Shown piece after piece: positions 1-15,723 of a stretch of DNA of 64,000 nucleotides. The stretch covers positions 11,116,650-11,180,649 of the forward strand of contig NC_079424.1 of the NCBI RefSeq assembly GCF_026213295.1, given 5' to 3'. The position numbers were made by a program, and so were the translations under genes. Numbering within the stretch: position 1 is the first letter of the stretch; each line of letters begins with the position of its first letter. The DNA is from Gadus chalcogrammus (Eukaryota > Chordata > Actinopteri > Gadiformes > Gadidae). Below the pieces are notes generated by a model. It was not told where the DNA came from. It did no database searches and worked only from the letters and a program-made list of their open reading frames with translations.

Positions 1-133
1 ATTCTAACGCGATCTAAACTACTTACCTTCCTGCTTCCTGTGCAGCTCGAAAATACAAACGTCAAAATAAAAGTCTGGATGAAACACAAATTTAAAGCAT
101 TCAATTCAAATGAAATGCCTGAAGGGCAGAACA
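1..133 (-). repeat. 3' LTR of the BEL/Pao element, partial
   Basis: The left part is outside the window. These 133 bases are identical to 6475-6607. Its boundary toward the polyprotein is at 133, where similarity to the other LTR stops. Confidence 0.9.
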
Positions 134-184
134 CTCCCCGTCTGACCTTAAAGGTCACTATGAGCTTTTAAATGTCTCTGTCCT

Positions 185-3100
185 TTAACTACAGTCTTTT
201 GGCAGAAGGAGAACTACTTCTGACACAGGTCTTAGGAACACCTTCGGAGAACCTTGATCCGATGTCCTGAGCTCCACCTTCCTTACTTTGCTGTCTCTCC
301 CTGGAAAGACAGCTGTGATCATCGCCATAGGCCACACGTTGCGTGCGGCTTGATTGTCCTTCAGGAGCACAATGTCCCCTTCTTTCAGGTCCCGGTGGGA
401 ATCTCTCCATTTCCGGCGGGCTTGCAGAGTGGGAAGGAACTCCTGACGCCAGCGACGCCAGAATCTGTCGGCAAGGGCTTGGACTTGTCTCCATTGTCTG
501 CTGAGAAGATCCTTGTCTGTGAAGTCTCCGTGCGGTGGGGTAACCCCAATCTTCTGGGTAAGTATCATTGCAGGAGATAGTATGAAGGGTGACTCTGGGT
601 CAGTGGACACTGGAACGAGAGGTCTGGCATTGATTATTGCAGACACTTCCATCATGAGGGTGCACAGGACGTCATGGGTAAGTTGAATGTTCTCTTGAAG
701 TAGGATAGCGTCCAGGATCCGTCTCGACAGGCCTATCATACGTTCCCATGATCCTCCCATATGGGACGCATGAGGAGGATTGAAAACCCATGAGCACCCT
801 TGCTGACTCAAGAAGTTCTGAACTGTGCTGTCAGGTTGTTGTTTGCTCATTCCTAGTTCCTTTGCTGCGGCTACGAAGTTTGTTCCGCAGTCCGATCTTA
901 TTTGCTTCGCAGGTCCTCTTATGGCAAAGAAACGTCTCAATGCATTAATGCAACTTGACGTGTCCATGGAGTCAATGATCTCGATGTGCACGGCTCGGGA
1001 ACTCATGCAGCAAAAGAGCATCGCCCATCTCTTGCTTTGGGCCTGTCCACCCCGTGTGCGTCTGGAGATGACCTGCCATGGTCCGAACACATCCACTCCT
1101 ACATAGGTGAAGGGTGGGCATGTGTGCAGGCGTTCTTGTGGCAAGTCGGCCATGAGTTGTACCTCTGTTCTTCGGCGTAACCTTCGGCACACTACACATT
1201 TGTGCAGAACTGATGCAATTAACCCTTTTCCGCCTATTACCCAGAAGCCTGCTGCTCTCAGGGCCCCTTCTGTGAGGTGGCGGCCTTGATGTTTGACGTC
1301 TTCGTGATACTGTCGAACCAGTAGCAGAGAAACCTGACTGTTCTTGGGTAAGATGATAGGGTTCTTTTCCGGATTGCTCAAGTCGGCGTGTTTCAATCTT
1401 CCGCCCACACGAATGAGGTCGCCTTCAAGAATAGGTCTGAGCTTCTGAATGGAACTGTCTTTGGTTACAGCTCGTCCGAGCTCCAGAGCTGTGAGCTCTT
1501 TTGTGAAGACATCTTCTTGAGCAGCTCTGATGACGATGTGTCTCGCCTGAGCCAACTCATCCGGAGTACGTGGAAGGCTGCAGTGGTGCCATCCTTTACA
1601 GTCACTGGACGTGCTGTGTCTGTAAGCTCTGGCTATGTGAATTAGTAGCGCAATAGCCCTTGTGAGGGAGCACATGGAAGAGAAGCGCTGAAAACGTTCG
1701 GCGCTAAGGCCTTGAGTTTGAGTCTGAGTCAGGAAACTACACACTTCAGGGCGTATGTCCGAATCTGATTCTGGGTTAATAAGTCCAAATGTCTGACTTG
1801 TTTCTTTCTCGGGTAGTCTTTGTTTGTGCAAAAAAGCTGGTCCAGTGAACCACGTTGTCTGTGTCAGTTTGGACGCAGGAACTGACCTGGATGCGTGGTC
1901 AGCCGGGTTGTCCTCTGTGTTGACGTAGAACCATTGGTCAGGTTTTGTGGACTGACGAATTCGTCGGACTCGATTATGAACATAAACGTAGAAGCGTTTG
2001 GTCTGATTGTGAATGTATCCGAGCACGACCTTGCTATCACAAAATAACTTGATTGTATTCAGCTTCGTGTCCAGTTCATCTTGGATGAGTTCAGCGACCT
2101 CCACGGCTAATACTGCGGCACACAATTCCAACCGAGGGATGGTAGGTTCGGACTGTGGGGCCAGCTTAGCTTTCCCTAGGATGAATCCTACTTCGACTTG
2201 TCCCTCAGCTTGAATGGTCCTGAGATATGCCACAGCTCCAATGGCCTTTGTGGACGCATCAGAGAATACACATAACTCTGTGTGTTCTGCATTGGAAAGT
2301 GACGTTGCTGTGTATGCACGTGGGATGTGCAGCTTGCTCAAGTCATGTAGTGACTCTCGCCACGCTTCCCATTGCTTCAGCTTTTGTTCTGGAAGAGGTG
2401 CATCCCAGTCGCATGTGTCAACACTGAGTCCCCTCAAGAGACTTTTGCCTTCAATGGTTACAGGTGCGACCATGCCTAAAGGATCAAAGACGCTGTTCAC
2501 TGTTGACAGAACTCCTCTGCGAGTGAAGGCCTTCTTGTGCTCCGAGACTGCAAATGTGAAAGTGTCTGTCGTTGTCTCCCACAACAGTCCTAAACTGCGT
2601 TGCACTGGTGTGGCTTCACCACTGAGGTCAAGGTCTTTCAGGACGGCTCTGTCTTCAGGTGCGAATGCCTGTAGGACGGCTTCCCTGTTTGAGGCAAACT
2701 TGTGCAGCCTTAGGTTCGATTCACTGAGAGAGGTCTGCGTTCTCTGCAGGAGACTGATGGCTTCTGCTTCGGTGGGCACACTGATGAGCCCATCGTCTAC
2801 ATAGAAATGACGTTCGACAAACTGGACTGTGTCTTCTCCATGTTTGTGTGCACCTTCGTGGATAGCTCTCCTCAGTCCATAGATGGCCACAGATGGGGAC
2901 GGACTGTTGCCGAAAACGTGAACAGTCATCCTGTAGTCAACGATGTCCTTCGACATGTCGTTGTCTCTATACCACAGAAACCTCAAGTAGTTCCTGTGGT
3001 CTTTGCGGACGAGGAAGCAGTGGAACATCTGCTGTATGTCGGCGATCACTGCTACCTGTTCCTTGCGGAAGCGGATCAGCACCCCAATGAGTGAGTTATT

Positions 3101-6100
3101 GAGGTCTGGGCCTGTTAGAAGAACATCATTTAGAGATGTGCCAAAGTACTTTGCGCTGGAATCAAACACCACGCGGATGCTGCCAGGCTTTTGCGGGTGG
3201 TAGACTCCGAAGGTTGGCAGGTACCAACCCTCTTCGTTCTCCTCTAGTGGAGGAGCCACTTCTGCATGTCCGTTGTCGAATATTTTCTTCATGAATTCCA
3301 CAAACTGGCCTCTCATCTCTGGTTTTCTCCGCAGCGTTTTCTCCAGAGAGGTGAAGCGAGTGAATACCTGTTCACGGTTATTGGATAAACGTTGCCGGGG
3401 AACTCGAAAGGGAAGAGGAGCGACCCAGTTGTTTGATGTCCCTCTGTACATTTCTTGTTCCACGATTTCCAAAAAGATTATGTCCTCAATTGATGGGGCA
3501 GGTTTGTTGTCGGAATCCGTCTCGTTGAAGACCTGTAGTCCGAGGGACTCCAATGATGTCTTGTGTGGTGGGTTCTTCTGCGCCCCTCCCTGGGACATAT
3601 CCTCAGTCAGCTTCATGAAGCCTTTGCAAGGTTTGAGAAAGGTGGGTCGGCCATTTTCTAGCACATTTGTCTTGAATGTGCCCACAGCCGGCCTATGTGC
3701 GTTCCCTAGGCACACGTCTCCTACTATAACCCATCCCAAATCAAGTCTTTGTGCGAAGGGGGCATTGTGAGGACCACTCACTTGCTGCCGGACTTTATGA
3801 ACCCTCACAATGTCTCTGCCTAGCAAGATGAGGATCTCCGCCTTGGGATCGAGCTCAGGTAAGTGCGGCGCTACACTTCGCAGGTGTGGATGGTGACAGG
3901 CTGCGTCAGGGGTCGGTATTTCGGAGCGGTCGATGAGTATGTCATTACACTCAATTAGTGATGGTAGTTGTAGGCTGGTCTGCCCATCGAGTGATTCGAC
4001 CTGAAAGCCCTCTGCCTTTCTGCCTGACGTCTCAACTAGCCCAGCACAGGTCTTGAGTGAGTAGGGGAATGGTTGGCCCTTGATGTTGAAAAGCTGGAAG
4101 AAGTCTGATCGCACAAGTGAACGGTTACTTTGATCATCCAAAATCACGTACATGTTGACTGCCTTCTCACGTTGACCTTGTGGATATACTCGGACCAGAC
4201 AAATCTTCGCACAGGATCTTGCTGTTCGACCTGGGCCACACACCTGGGTACAGTGTGAGCTGATGGCTGTGCTGTCGCTGCTGTGTTCCTCTTCCTCCCC
4301 GCCATTGTCTAATGGGGGTGTAGGCCTTCTGAAGACTTGAGGTGGTGGACCTGGATGCATAGCAGCATGATGTCGGTCGCTGTCACACTCCTCACACTTT
4401 ACTTTTACTTTACAGTCTCTTGCAAGATGGCTAGCTGAAGTGCAGCATTTGAAACAAATCCCATGCTCTTTGAGAAGGCTTTTTCGTACTTCGAGAACCT
4501 TCCCTCTAAATGTTCTGCATTTCCTCAGCGCATGTGGTTTGTTGTGAATGGGACAGTTTTTCTCTGGCCCATCAGGCTTTCTCTCAGGTGAGTTTGCAGG
4601 TGGGTCTTTACCTGGAGAGATGTCTGTCTTGTGAACAGATATTTTCCTCCCATAACTGTTAGAGGCTACTTTGTCTGACTTCAACCCGTTGCTGCTTGCG
4701 CATGAAAGGATAAAACTGGGGTCATTTCTCCGGCGTGCTTCATGACAGATGAAATCGGCAAAGTAATCAAATGGAGGGAAGTGGCCGTTGTTTTCTTCTT
4801 TAAACCTTGAACCTACTGTTAGCCATTTTTCCTGTAGCCCATAAGGGAGTTTCTCCACAATGGGCCCTATGCCCCTGGCTGTATCCAGGTAGGTCAATCC
4901 TGTGAGGTAACCTTCTTCTTTGGCACCCTGGAGTTCCATAAGAAGATCGCCTAGGTCCCTCAGCTTCCCATAATCTTTGGTTGATATTCTTGGAAATTCA
5001 TCCAGTCTTTTAAAAAGAGCCTCTTCCATTACTTCCGGTGCGGCGTAGCACTCTTGGAGGCGGTCCCAGGCCTTTTTCAATGCTACGTCTGGATTTCCGA
5101 CATACACAGAGCGGATCCTTTTGATGTGCTTGACCGACTCTGTTCCTAGCCATTTAATCAGCAGATCCAACATTTCAGTTGTTGTGAGTCCTAAGCCTGT
5201 AGTAGCATTACTGAATGATGACTGCCATGCTAGATAATTTTCAGGTTTATCATCGAATTGGTAGAGACTTGTACTCACTAAATCACGACGAGCCAGGTAT
5301 CGTGCCAGGTGTTCTGTTTCAGGTGCCACACTTGCAGTGGATGGAGCATGCATGGGTACGTATGATGGAGCTGTTGTCTTAAATGGTGGTTTGTGAGGAT
5401 GATGTGTTGTCTTGGGTTTTGTGGGCTGTCCGTTACCTCTAGCGGGTGTTGTGTGATGTCCATTATCTCCAATGTTCGTTGTTTGTTGTCCATCGCGTCT
5501 TTCCTGACTTGTATGACCTCCATTGAGTGGTGCGCTGATGTGGGTTACATACCTAGATTTAGCACTGAGAAATGGCTGCCTTGGTGTTGCATCATGCCTA
5601 GATGGTCTGTAGGGAGTTTCATCCTCTTTTATCTCTCCCTGTGGCTCAGAGTTGTGCTCTGGTGGAGGGGGCCATGTGACATAGCTTGCGTCTGATAGGG
5701 CTACTCCAGGTGATGTAGTATGGACGGATACCCGAGTCTGTGATTCGTCAAGCCCAGCTTGTGCTTCAACATATTCGTTAGTGCGTGTTGCAATTTCATT
5801 TTGCAGATCTAGTGAAGATGGATCAGTCCTGATCGAATCTCCTATGTCTAGTTCAGCTGCTTCTAGTGCCTCGGCTTGGGCAATAGCTGCAGCTGCCTCT
5901 CTTTGAAGTGCGAGTGCGCTCAATTCAGCTTCCAGCTTGGCTTTACCTAATTGTAGCTCGGCTTCCTTCTCTGCTTTTTGTACCTTGAGTGTCACCTCTC
6001 TCTCTGCAAATGTTGCTCGTGCTTTCGCCGCCTCTGCTTTAGCGCGCGCCCTTACTGCTGCACTCGATGTCGATGAGGAAGAACTCTTTGATTTTCTCGT

Positions 6101-6136
6101 ATGTACAGATACATTAGAAGTCCCGGCTAATTCCAT
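185..6136 (-). CDS. BEL/Pao gag-pol polyprotein, intact
   Basis: Single-exon frame of 1983 residues without internal stops. Order of regions: an Ala/Glu/Lys-rich coiled-coil N-terminus (about 25-95); a gag-like region of the DUF1759 type (about 290-490); Cys/His zinc-knuckle motifs (about 540-610); an aspartic protease with the DDQSN motif; a reverse transcriptase with FYVDD; RNase H with FSDAS and FCDSK; an HH-CC integrase zinc-binding region; an integrase core with GVDVFGPW, RSDCGTNF and a later SWERM glutamate; and a C-terminal DUF5641-like tail. This order (protease, RT, RNase H, integrase in one frame with a long N-terminus) is that of BEL/Pao elements rather than Gypsy or Copia. It should serve reverse transcription and integration of the element itself. 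Every catalytic signature looked for is present, so the copy may be active. Confidence 0.93.
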   Translation of the reverse strand: MELAGTSNVSVHTRKSKSSSSSTSSAAVRARAKAEAAKARATFAEREVTLKVQKAEKEAELQLGKAKLEAELSALALQREAAAAIAQAEALEAAELDIGDSIRTDPSSLDLQNEIATRTNEYVEAQAGLDESQTRVSVHTTSPGVALSDASYVTWPPPPEHNSEPQGEIKEDETPYRPSRHDATPRQPFLSAKSRYVTHISAPLNGGHTSQERRDGQQTTNIGDNGHHTTPARGNGQPTKPKTTHHPHKPPFKTTAPSYVPMHAPSTASVAPETEHLARYLARRDLVSTSLYQFDDKPENYLAWQSSFSNATTGLGLTTTEMLDLLIKWLGTESVKHIKRIRSVYVGNPDVALKKAWDRLQECYAAPEVMEEALFKRLDEFPRISTKDYGKLRDLGDLLMELQGAKEEGYLTGLTYLDTARGIGPIVEKLPYGLQEKWLTVGSRFKEENNGHFPPFDYFADFICHEARRRNDPSFILSCASSNGLKSDKVASNSYGRKISVHKTDISPGKDPPANSPERKPDGPEKNCPIHNKPHALRKCRTFRGKVLEVRKSLLKEHGICFKCCTSASHLARDCKVKVKCEECDSDRHHAAMHPGPPPQVFRRPTPPLDNGGEEEEHSSDSTAISSHCTQVCGPGRTARSCAKICLVRVYPQGQREKAVNMYVILDDQSNRSLVRSDFFQLFNIKGQPFPYSLKTCAGLVETSGRKAEGFQVESLDGQTSLQLPSLIECNDILIDRSEIPTPDAACHHPHLRSVAPHLPELDPKAEILILLGRDIVRVHKVRQQVSGPHNAPFAQRLDLGWVIVGDVCLGNAHRPAVGTFKTNVLENGRPTFLKPCKGFMKLTEDMSQGGAQKNPPHKTSLESLGLQVFNETDSDNKPAPSIEDIIFLEIVEQEMYRGTSNNWVAPLPFRVPRQRLSNNREQVFTRFTSLEKTLRRKPEMRGQFVEFMKKIFDNGHAEVAPPLEENEEGWYLPTFGVYHPQKPGSIRVVFDSSAKYFGTSLNDVLLTGPDLNNSLIGVLIRFRKEQVAVIADIQQMFHCFLVRKDHRNYLRFLWYRDNDMSKDIVDYRMTVHVFGNSPSPSVAIYGLRRAIHEGAHKHGEDTVQFVERHFYVDDGLISVPTEAEAISLLQRTQTSLSESNLRLHKFASNREAVLQAFAPEDRAVLKDLDLSGEATPVQRSLGLLWETTTDTFTFAVSEHKKAFTRRGVLSTVNSVFDPLGMVAPVTIEGKSLLRGLSVDTCDWDAPLPEQKLKQWEAWRESLHDLSKLHIPRAYTATSLSNAEHTELCVFSDASTKAIGAVAYLRTIQAEGQVEVGFILGKAKLAPQSEPTIPRLELCAAVLAVEVAELIQDELDTKLNTIKLFCDSKVVLGYIHNQTKRFYVYVHNRVRRIRQSTKPDQWFYVNTEDNPADHASRSVPASKLTQTTWFTGPAFLHKQRLPEKETSQTFGLINPESDSDIRPEVCSFLTQTQTQGLSAERFQRFSSMCSLTRAIALLIHIARAYRHSTSSDCKGWHHCSLPRTPDELAQARHIVIRAAQEDVFTKELTALELGRAVTKDSSIQKLRPILEGDLIRVGGRLKHADLSNPEKNPIILPKNSQVSLLLVRQYHEDVKHQGRHLTEGALRAAGFWVIGGKGLIASVLHKCVVCRRLRRRTEVQLMADLPQERLHTCPPFTYVGVDVFGPWQVISRRTRGGQAQSKRWAMLFCCMSSRAVHIEIIDSMDTSSCINALRRFFAIRGPAKQIRSDCGTNFVAAAKELGMSKQQPDSTVQNFLSQQGCSWVFNPPHASHMGGSWERMIGLSRRILDAILLQENIQLTHDVLCTLMMEVSAIINARPLVPVSTDPESPFILSPAMILTQKIGVTPPHGDFTDKDLLSRQWRQVQALADRFWRRWRQEFLPTLQARRKWRDSHRDLKEGDIVLLKDNQAARNVWPMAMITAVFPGRDSKVRKVELRTSDQGSPKVFLRPVSEVVLLLPKDCS

Positions 6137-6474
6137 TTTTTCTTATCTTGCTTCTTTGGACGTTGAAACTCCAGTTGAATAACGCTTTTTCACTGTACTG
6201 TCCTCGGTGGGGTGTGCTAACTCCAACTAGACAGTGAGCTAAACTCTCTTCTATTCATGAACATGAAGAATGCCTTGAATTCTTGTTTGTAGATTTATTT
6301 TCATTCTTCACATTGTATTGAATCCATGTAGATAAGATCAAGAGATCAAAAGATGAAAGAGAGTGAAAAAGCGATGCCTCTGCTGGGGAACCAGCATGCA
6401 AGAAGTCTTTCTCTGGGGTAGTGACTGTCTGCACTCCCAATCAACCTGCCGTTTCTAACGTTTTCTACGCGCGC

Positions 6475-6607
6475 ATTCTAACGCGATCTAAACTACTTAC
6501 CTTCCTGCTTCCTGTGCAGCTCGAAAATACAAACGTCAAAATAAAAGTCTGGATGAAACACAAATTTAAAGCATTCAATTCAAATGAAATGCCTGAAGGG
6601 CAGAACA
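6475..6607 (-). repeat. 5' LTR of the BEL/Pao element, minimum extent
   Basis: Identical to 1-133. The right edge at 6607 is the outer end of the element. The left edge is a minimum, because the partner copy is cut by the window; the real LTR probably continues toward about 6200-6400, where an antisense TTTATT (AATAAA on the element strand) lies near 6293. Confidence 0.88.
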
Positions 6608-7142
6608 CCTATATTGTCAGAGCTGAGTCGTCCGTTCGCTGTGTTATTATTATGTACCTATAGGCCTATCGCATGTTAGCTATAACAATTAATTCATGAT
6701 ATTCTTTGTATCATTGCAAATACTTTCTTTACCTTTTCTGTCTATTTTCAGAGCACATACACACAGGCCAATGGATTAATTACAGACATTTATTCAACTC
6801 AAGACCAAGTGAACTAATGAAACCTACAGAGACGAGTAACCCCTGACTGCAGCCCGCAGATCGAGGAGGAGCTCAATGTGGGCGGGCTTAAACGTTTAAC
6901 CCCGCCCACATTTAAGGAAAATTCCGCGCAGTATCATGCAAGTGCCCCTGACTTGCAAGTGCCCCTGACTGCAGCGAGTAGACCGCTCCGACGCGCGAAA
7001 TTGAGGCAGTGCACTTCCCCTGTCCTGCCGCCTGCAGCGGTGTTTTACATAAATACCTTCCAATGCAGCCTTGAACTTTGGAATGTCCTCATCTGGGAAC
7101 GCACAACCCGCCGCACTGTTAATTGTTCACGCTTTGGACTAG
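6608..7142. other. Spacer between the retroelement and the SDR gene
   Basis: No coding exon recognised. The 3' part (about 6860-7142) is GC-richer, with repeated CCCGCCCAC-like and AAGTGCCCCTGACT segments (the latter twice near 6949-6969), and should hold the promoter and 5' UTR of the gene that starts at 7143. No clear TATA box. Confidence 0.4.
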
Positions 7143-12348
<5,206 letters not shown>

Positions 12349-13355
12349 CCTGATGACTGAAACCAGGTTACAATTCTTCTATGGTGTGTAGAAAACTGAG
12401 TATCGAGGTGAAATAAGGTATATTCTTACAATTTAAATCTTTTGAAATGAGATTTCAAAAGACTGAATTTCTAAAATGAAGGTACAGTGTGAAGGATTTA
12501 GTGGCGGTTAAACTATCATAGCAAAGAAAGATTGCTATTGGGATTTCTAATTGAACATGTGTGTACTCTAGAGCTGTTTGTATATTCAGGGTACTGAGGA
12601 AATATGTCAGTGCAACATCGCAGGCTCTGTGGAAGAGGAACCGCCCCCTTTATAGATATTAAGGGCTCTGTCTAAACAAAACATATTTGATGTGATTCTT
12701 ATTTAAATTTTTCAATCAATTGTCGCTAAACCTGTTGCGCTAGATCCCACTAAAGTGTAAACACTACAGCTTTAAGATTTGTGGTTGTGTTAAGGTAATA
12801 AGCAATGTGGCCTGGACTATTGAACCATTTCCCAATGATTCAACATACCCAACACGGCCATGTAATCTATATTGCTGGTTTACCTTTACTTTTTGGTACA
12901 TTACACTTTCCTAGTTATTTTTTCCACACTGATGTGCTATTTTCAATTTTGTGTTCAATTAATATCAAATGATTCTAATTATTGGGAGTCTAATTATTAA
13001 TAATTACATGTAAAAAAGGAATTATATTATGATTGCATTTGCCCATTTTATTTACTTTACTTTAAAATATATGTATATACTGTGAGAAATGGTGATACTC
13101 CAACAAAGACCAAGCCGTCAGACAGGGTGACACAATCATTCTCCTTTTTATTGGTTGATTTTTGCAAATGTATACATATTAAGTGTTGATTGGTAAAAAA
13201 TAAAAGTCGTCCTTTCATCTTTTTCGGTTTCACTTATTAACTTCAGGGTCCCGGACAGGGGAGAGAAAAAGCAGAGAAATGCAATGATTAGACATACTAG
13301 TATGCATCCAATCTGGCCTCACTTTTATTTTTCATCTACCAAGAGCTATTTCTGA
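12349..13355. other. Intergenic region: 3' ends of the SDR and motilin genes facing each other
   Basis: AT-rich, without coding exons. It should hold the 3' UTR of the SDR gene from the left and that of the motilin gene from the right. A TTTATT at 13147-13152 is AATAAA on the minus strand and fits a motilin poly(A) signal. Confidence 0.45.
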
Positions 13356-14073
13356 TTATGCTCTGCTTACATGCTCCTGTGCCTCCTTTACATGATCAAC
13401 CATTAAATTCACCATACCCTTCTCTCGTTCCTCTGCTATTTCACGGATGATCTCCTCCAGCACGGGAGTCACATGGTATAACTGTTGGGCTGAAAGGCGC
13501 ACAGCAATCTCAATTGTCCTGTCCTGTTGTCGTACACACGCACACACAGAAAAATGTGTCAGGAAGCCAACAGACACCATATCAATTCTAAGTGCATTAT
13601 CATGCATTGATATACAAGCATTCCATAAAAGCCCCTGGTGGAGGCAAACATTTATATATTATATTATGGCTATGTAAGCTAAGATGTTTGCTTGTGAGTG
13701 CTCACAGGATTTCCTCCACTTTCAGTCTCCGAAAGCTCTGGGAGGGAAGCTTCTTGGAACTGACCATCTTCTGATCTGGGCTCCATAACCTTCTTACCGT
13801 CTCTCTCCTACAGCACACACACACAGACACACACACGCATTCACACATACACACACAAACAAACACACACACACACACACACAATAAGACATGGGTAAGG
13901 TAAAGCATATGCTTGGACCCATTCCTTATTAGAAAGAAGTATAGTCCTGTTACCTTCATCAGCATCATCTCTCTGGGGCTGAAGAAGGTGATGTGTCCCT
14001 CTGTGCTCTCCACCATCATGGCTACCAAACAGACCACCAGCACACAGCCACTTACTGCTCTACGCATACTCAT
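13356..14073 (-). CDS. mln: Motilin-type prohormone
   Basis: Three coding exons on the minus strand: 13954-14073, 13706-13807 and 13356-13523; phases all 0; 129 residues. Exon 1 starts MSMRRAVSGC and encodes a hydrophobic signal peptide (CVLVVCLVAMM) ending near TEG, then the mature-peptide start HITFFSPREM. The next exon continues ERDGKK, a dibasic processing site. The last exon encodes the conserved EIAVRLS...VLEEIIREI segment of the motilin/ghrelin-family C-terminal peptide. Fish motilins share the FFSPKEM core. The secreted peptide signals through the motilin receptor in gut. An untranslated first exon probably ends at 14673 (donor CGA|gtgagt), with a weak ATATAC box near 14755-14760. The C-terminal 19 residues after EREK may be an extension, because a possible donor (G|gtatgg) lies there. 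Confidence 0.85.
13808..13882. repeat. Imperfect CA repeat in a motilin intron
   Basis: Interrupted CA dinucleotides immediately upstream (in gene direction) of the second coding exon's acceptor, CTGTAG. Confidence 0.85.
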
Positions 14074-14149
14074 GTTGCACTTCCTGGTGACACACACAAT
14101 GGCATGCACACAAACATCAGATTATCAACTTTTCTCTTCATTCCTCTCT

Positions 14150-14207
14150 CTCTCTCCCCTGCCATATCACGGATGATCACCTCCGGGAGTCACATGGTAT
14201 GATTGTA
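14150..14207 (-). pseudogene. Decayed copy of part of the motilin last coding exon
   Basis: About 58 bases in the 5' intron of the motilin gene resemble 13425-13485, the middle of the last coding exon. They share CACGGATGAT, CTCC and GGGAGTCACATGGTAT. The copy lacks five bases (AGCAC on plus), which breaks the frame, and has scattered substitutions. It has no usable splice sites, so it is a relic of a local duplication. Confidence 0.7.
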
Positions 14208-15605
<1,398 letters not shown>

Positions 15606-15630
15606 TCTCGCGAGATGAAGGCGGTATAAA
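15606..15630 (+). promoter_or_regulatory. nop56 core promoter: TCTCGCGAGA palindrome and TATA-like box
   Basis: The ten-base palindrome TCTCGCGAGA (15606-15615) is a known element of housekeeping and translation-related vertebrate promoters. A TATAAA lies at 15625-15630. Together they sit about 95-120 bases before the nop56 start codon, in the expected place. Function is inferred from the motif. Confidence 0.65.
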
Positions 15631-15723
15631 CTGGCTAAGGAACTGTGCAGTGGTAGAGATCTTTCCATTATAACGAAGCAGAGGTAGCGGGACGTACTCT
15701 GTCGCAGCAGAGTCGTCTTCATC

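Larger units (their letters stand above)
1..6607 (-). mobile_element. BEL/Pao-type LTR retrotransposon, nearly complete
   Basis: An LTR retrotransposon on the minus strand, cut by the left edge of the window. Bases 1-133 recur without mismatch or gap at 6475-6607, which are the visible parts of the 3' and 5' LTRs. On the element strand the LTR begins TGTTCTGCCC, preceded at the 3' side by a purine-rich stretch (about 134-146). One long open reading frame lies between the LTRs. The inner edge of the 5' LTR and the primer-binding site are not resolved; they lie between 6137 and 6475. No envelope-like frame is seen between the polyprotein stop and the 3' LTR. Identical LTR segments and an unbroken frame imply a young insertion. 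The target-site duplication cannot be read because the left flank is outside the window. Confidence 0.93.

Noticed and set aside
254..3770. Plus-strand frames opposite the retroelement polyprotein
   Set aside because: Shadows of the intact minus-strand frame; no family resemblance.
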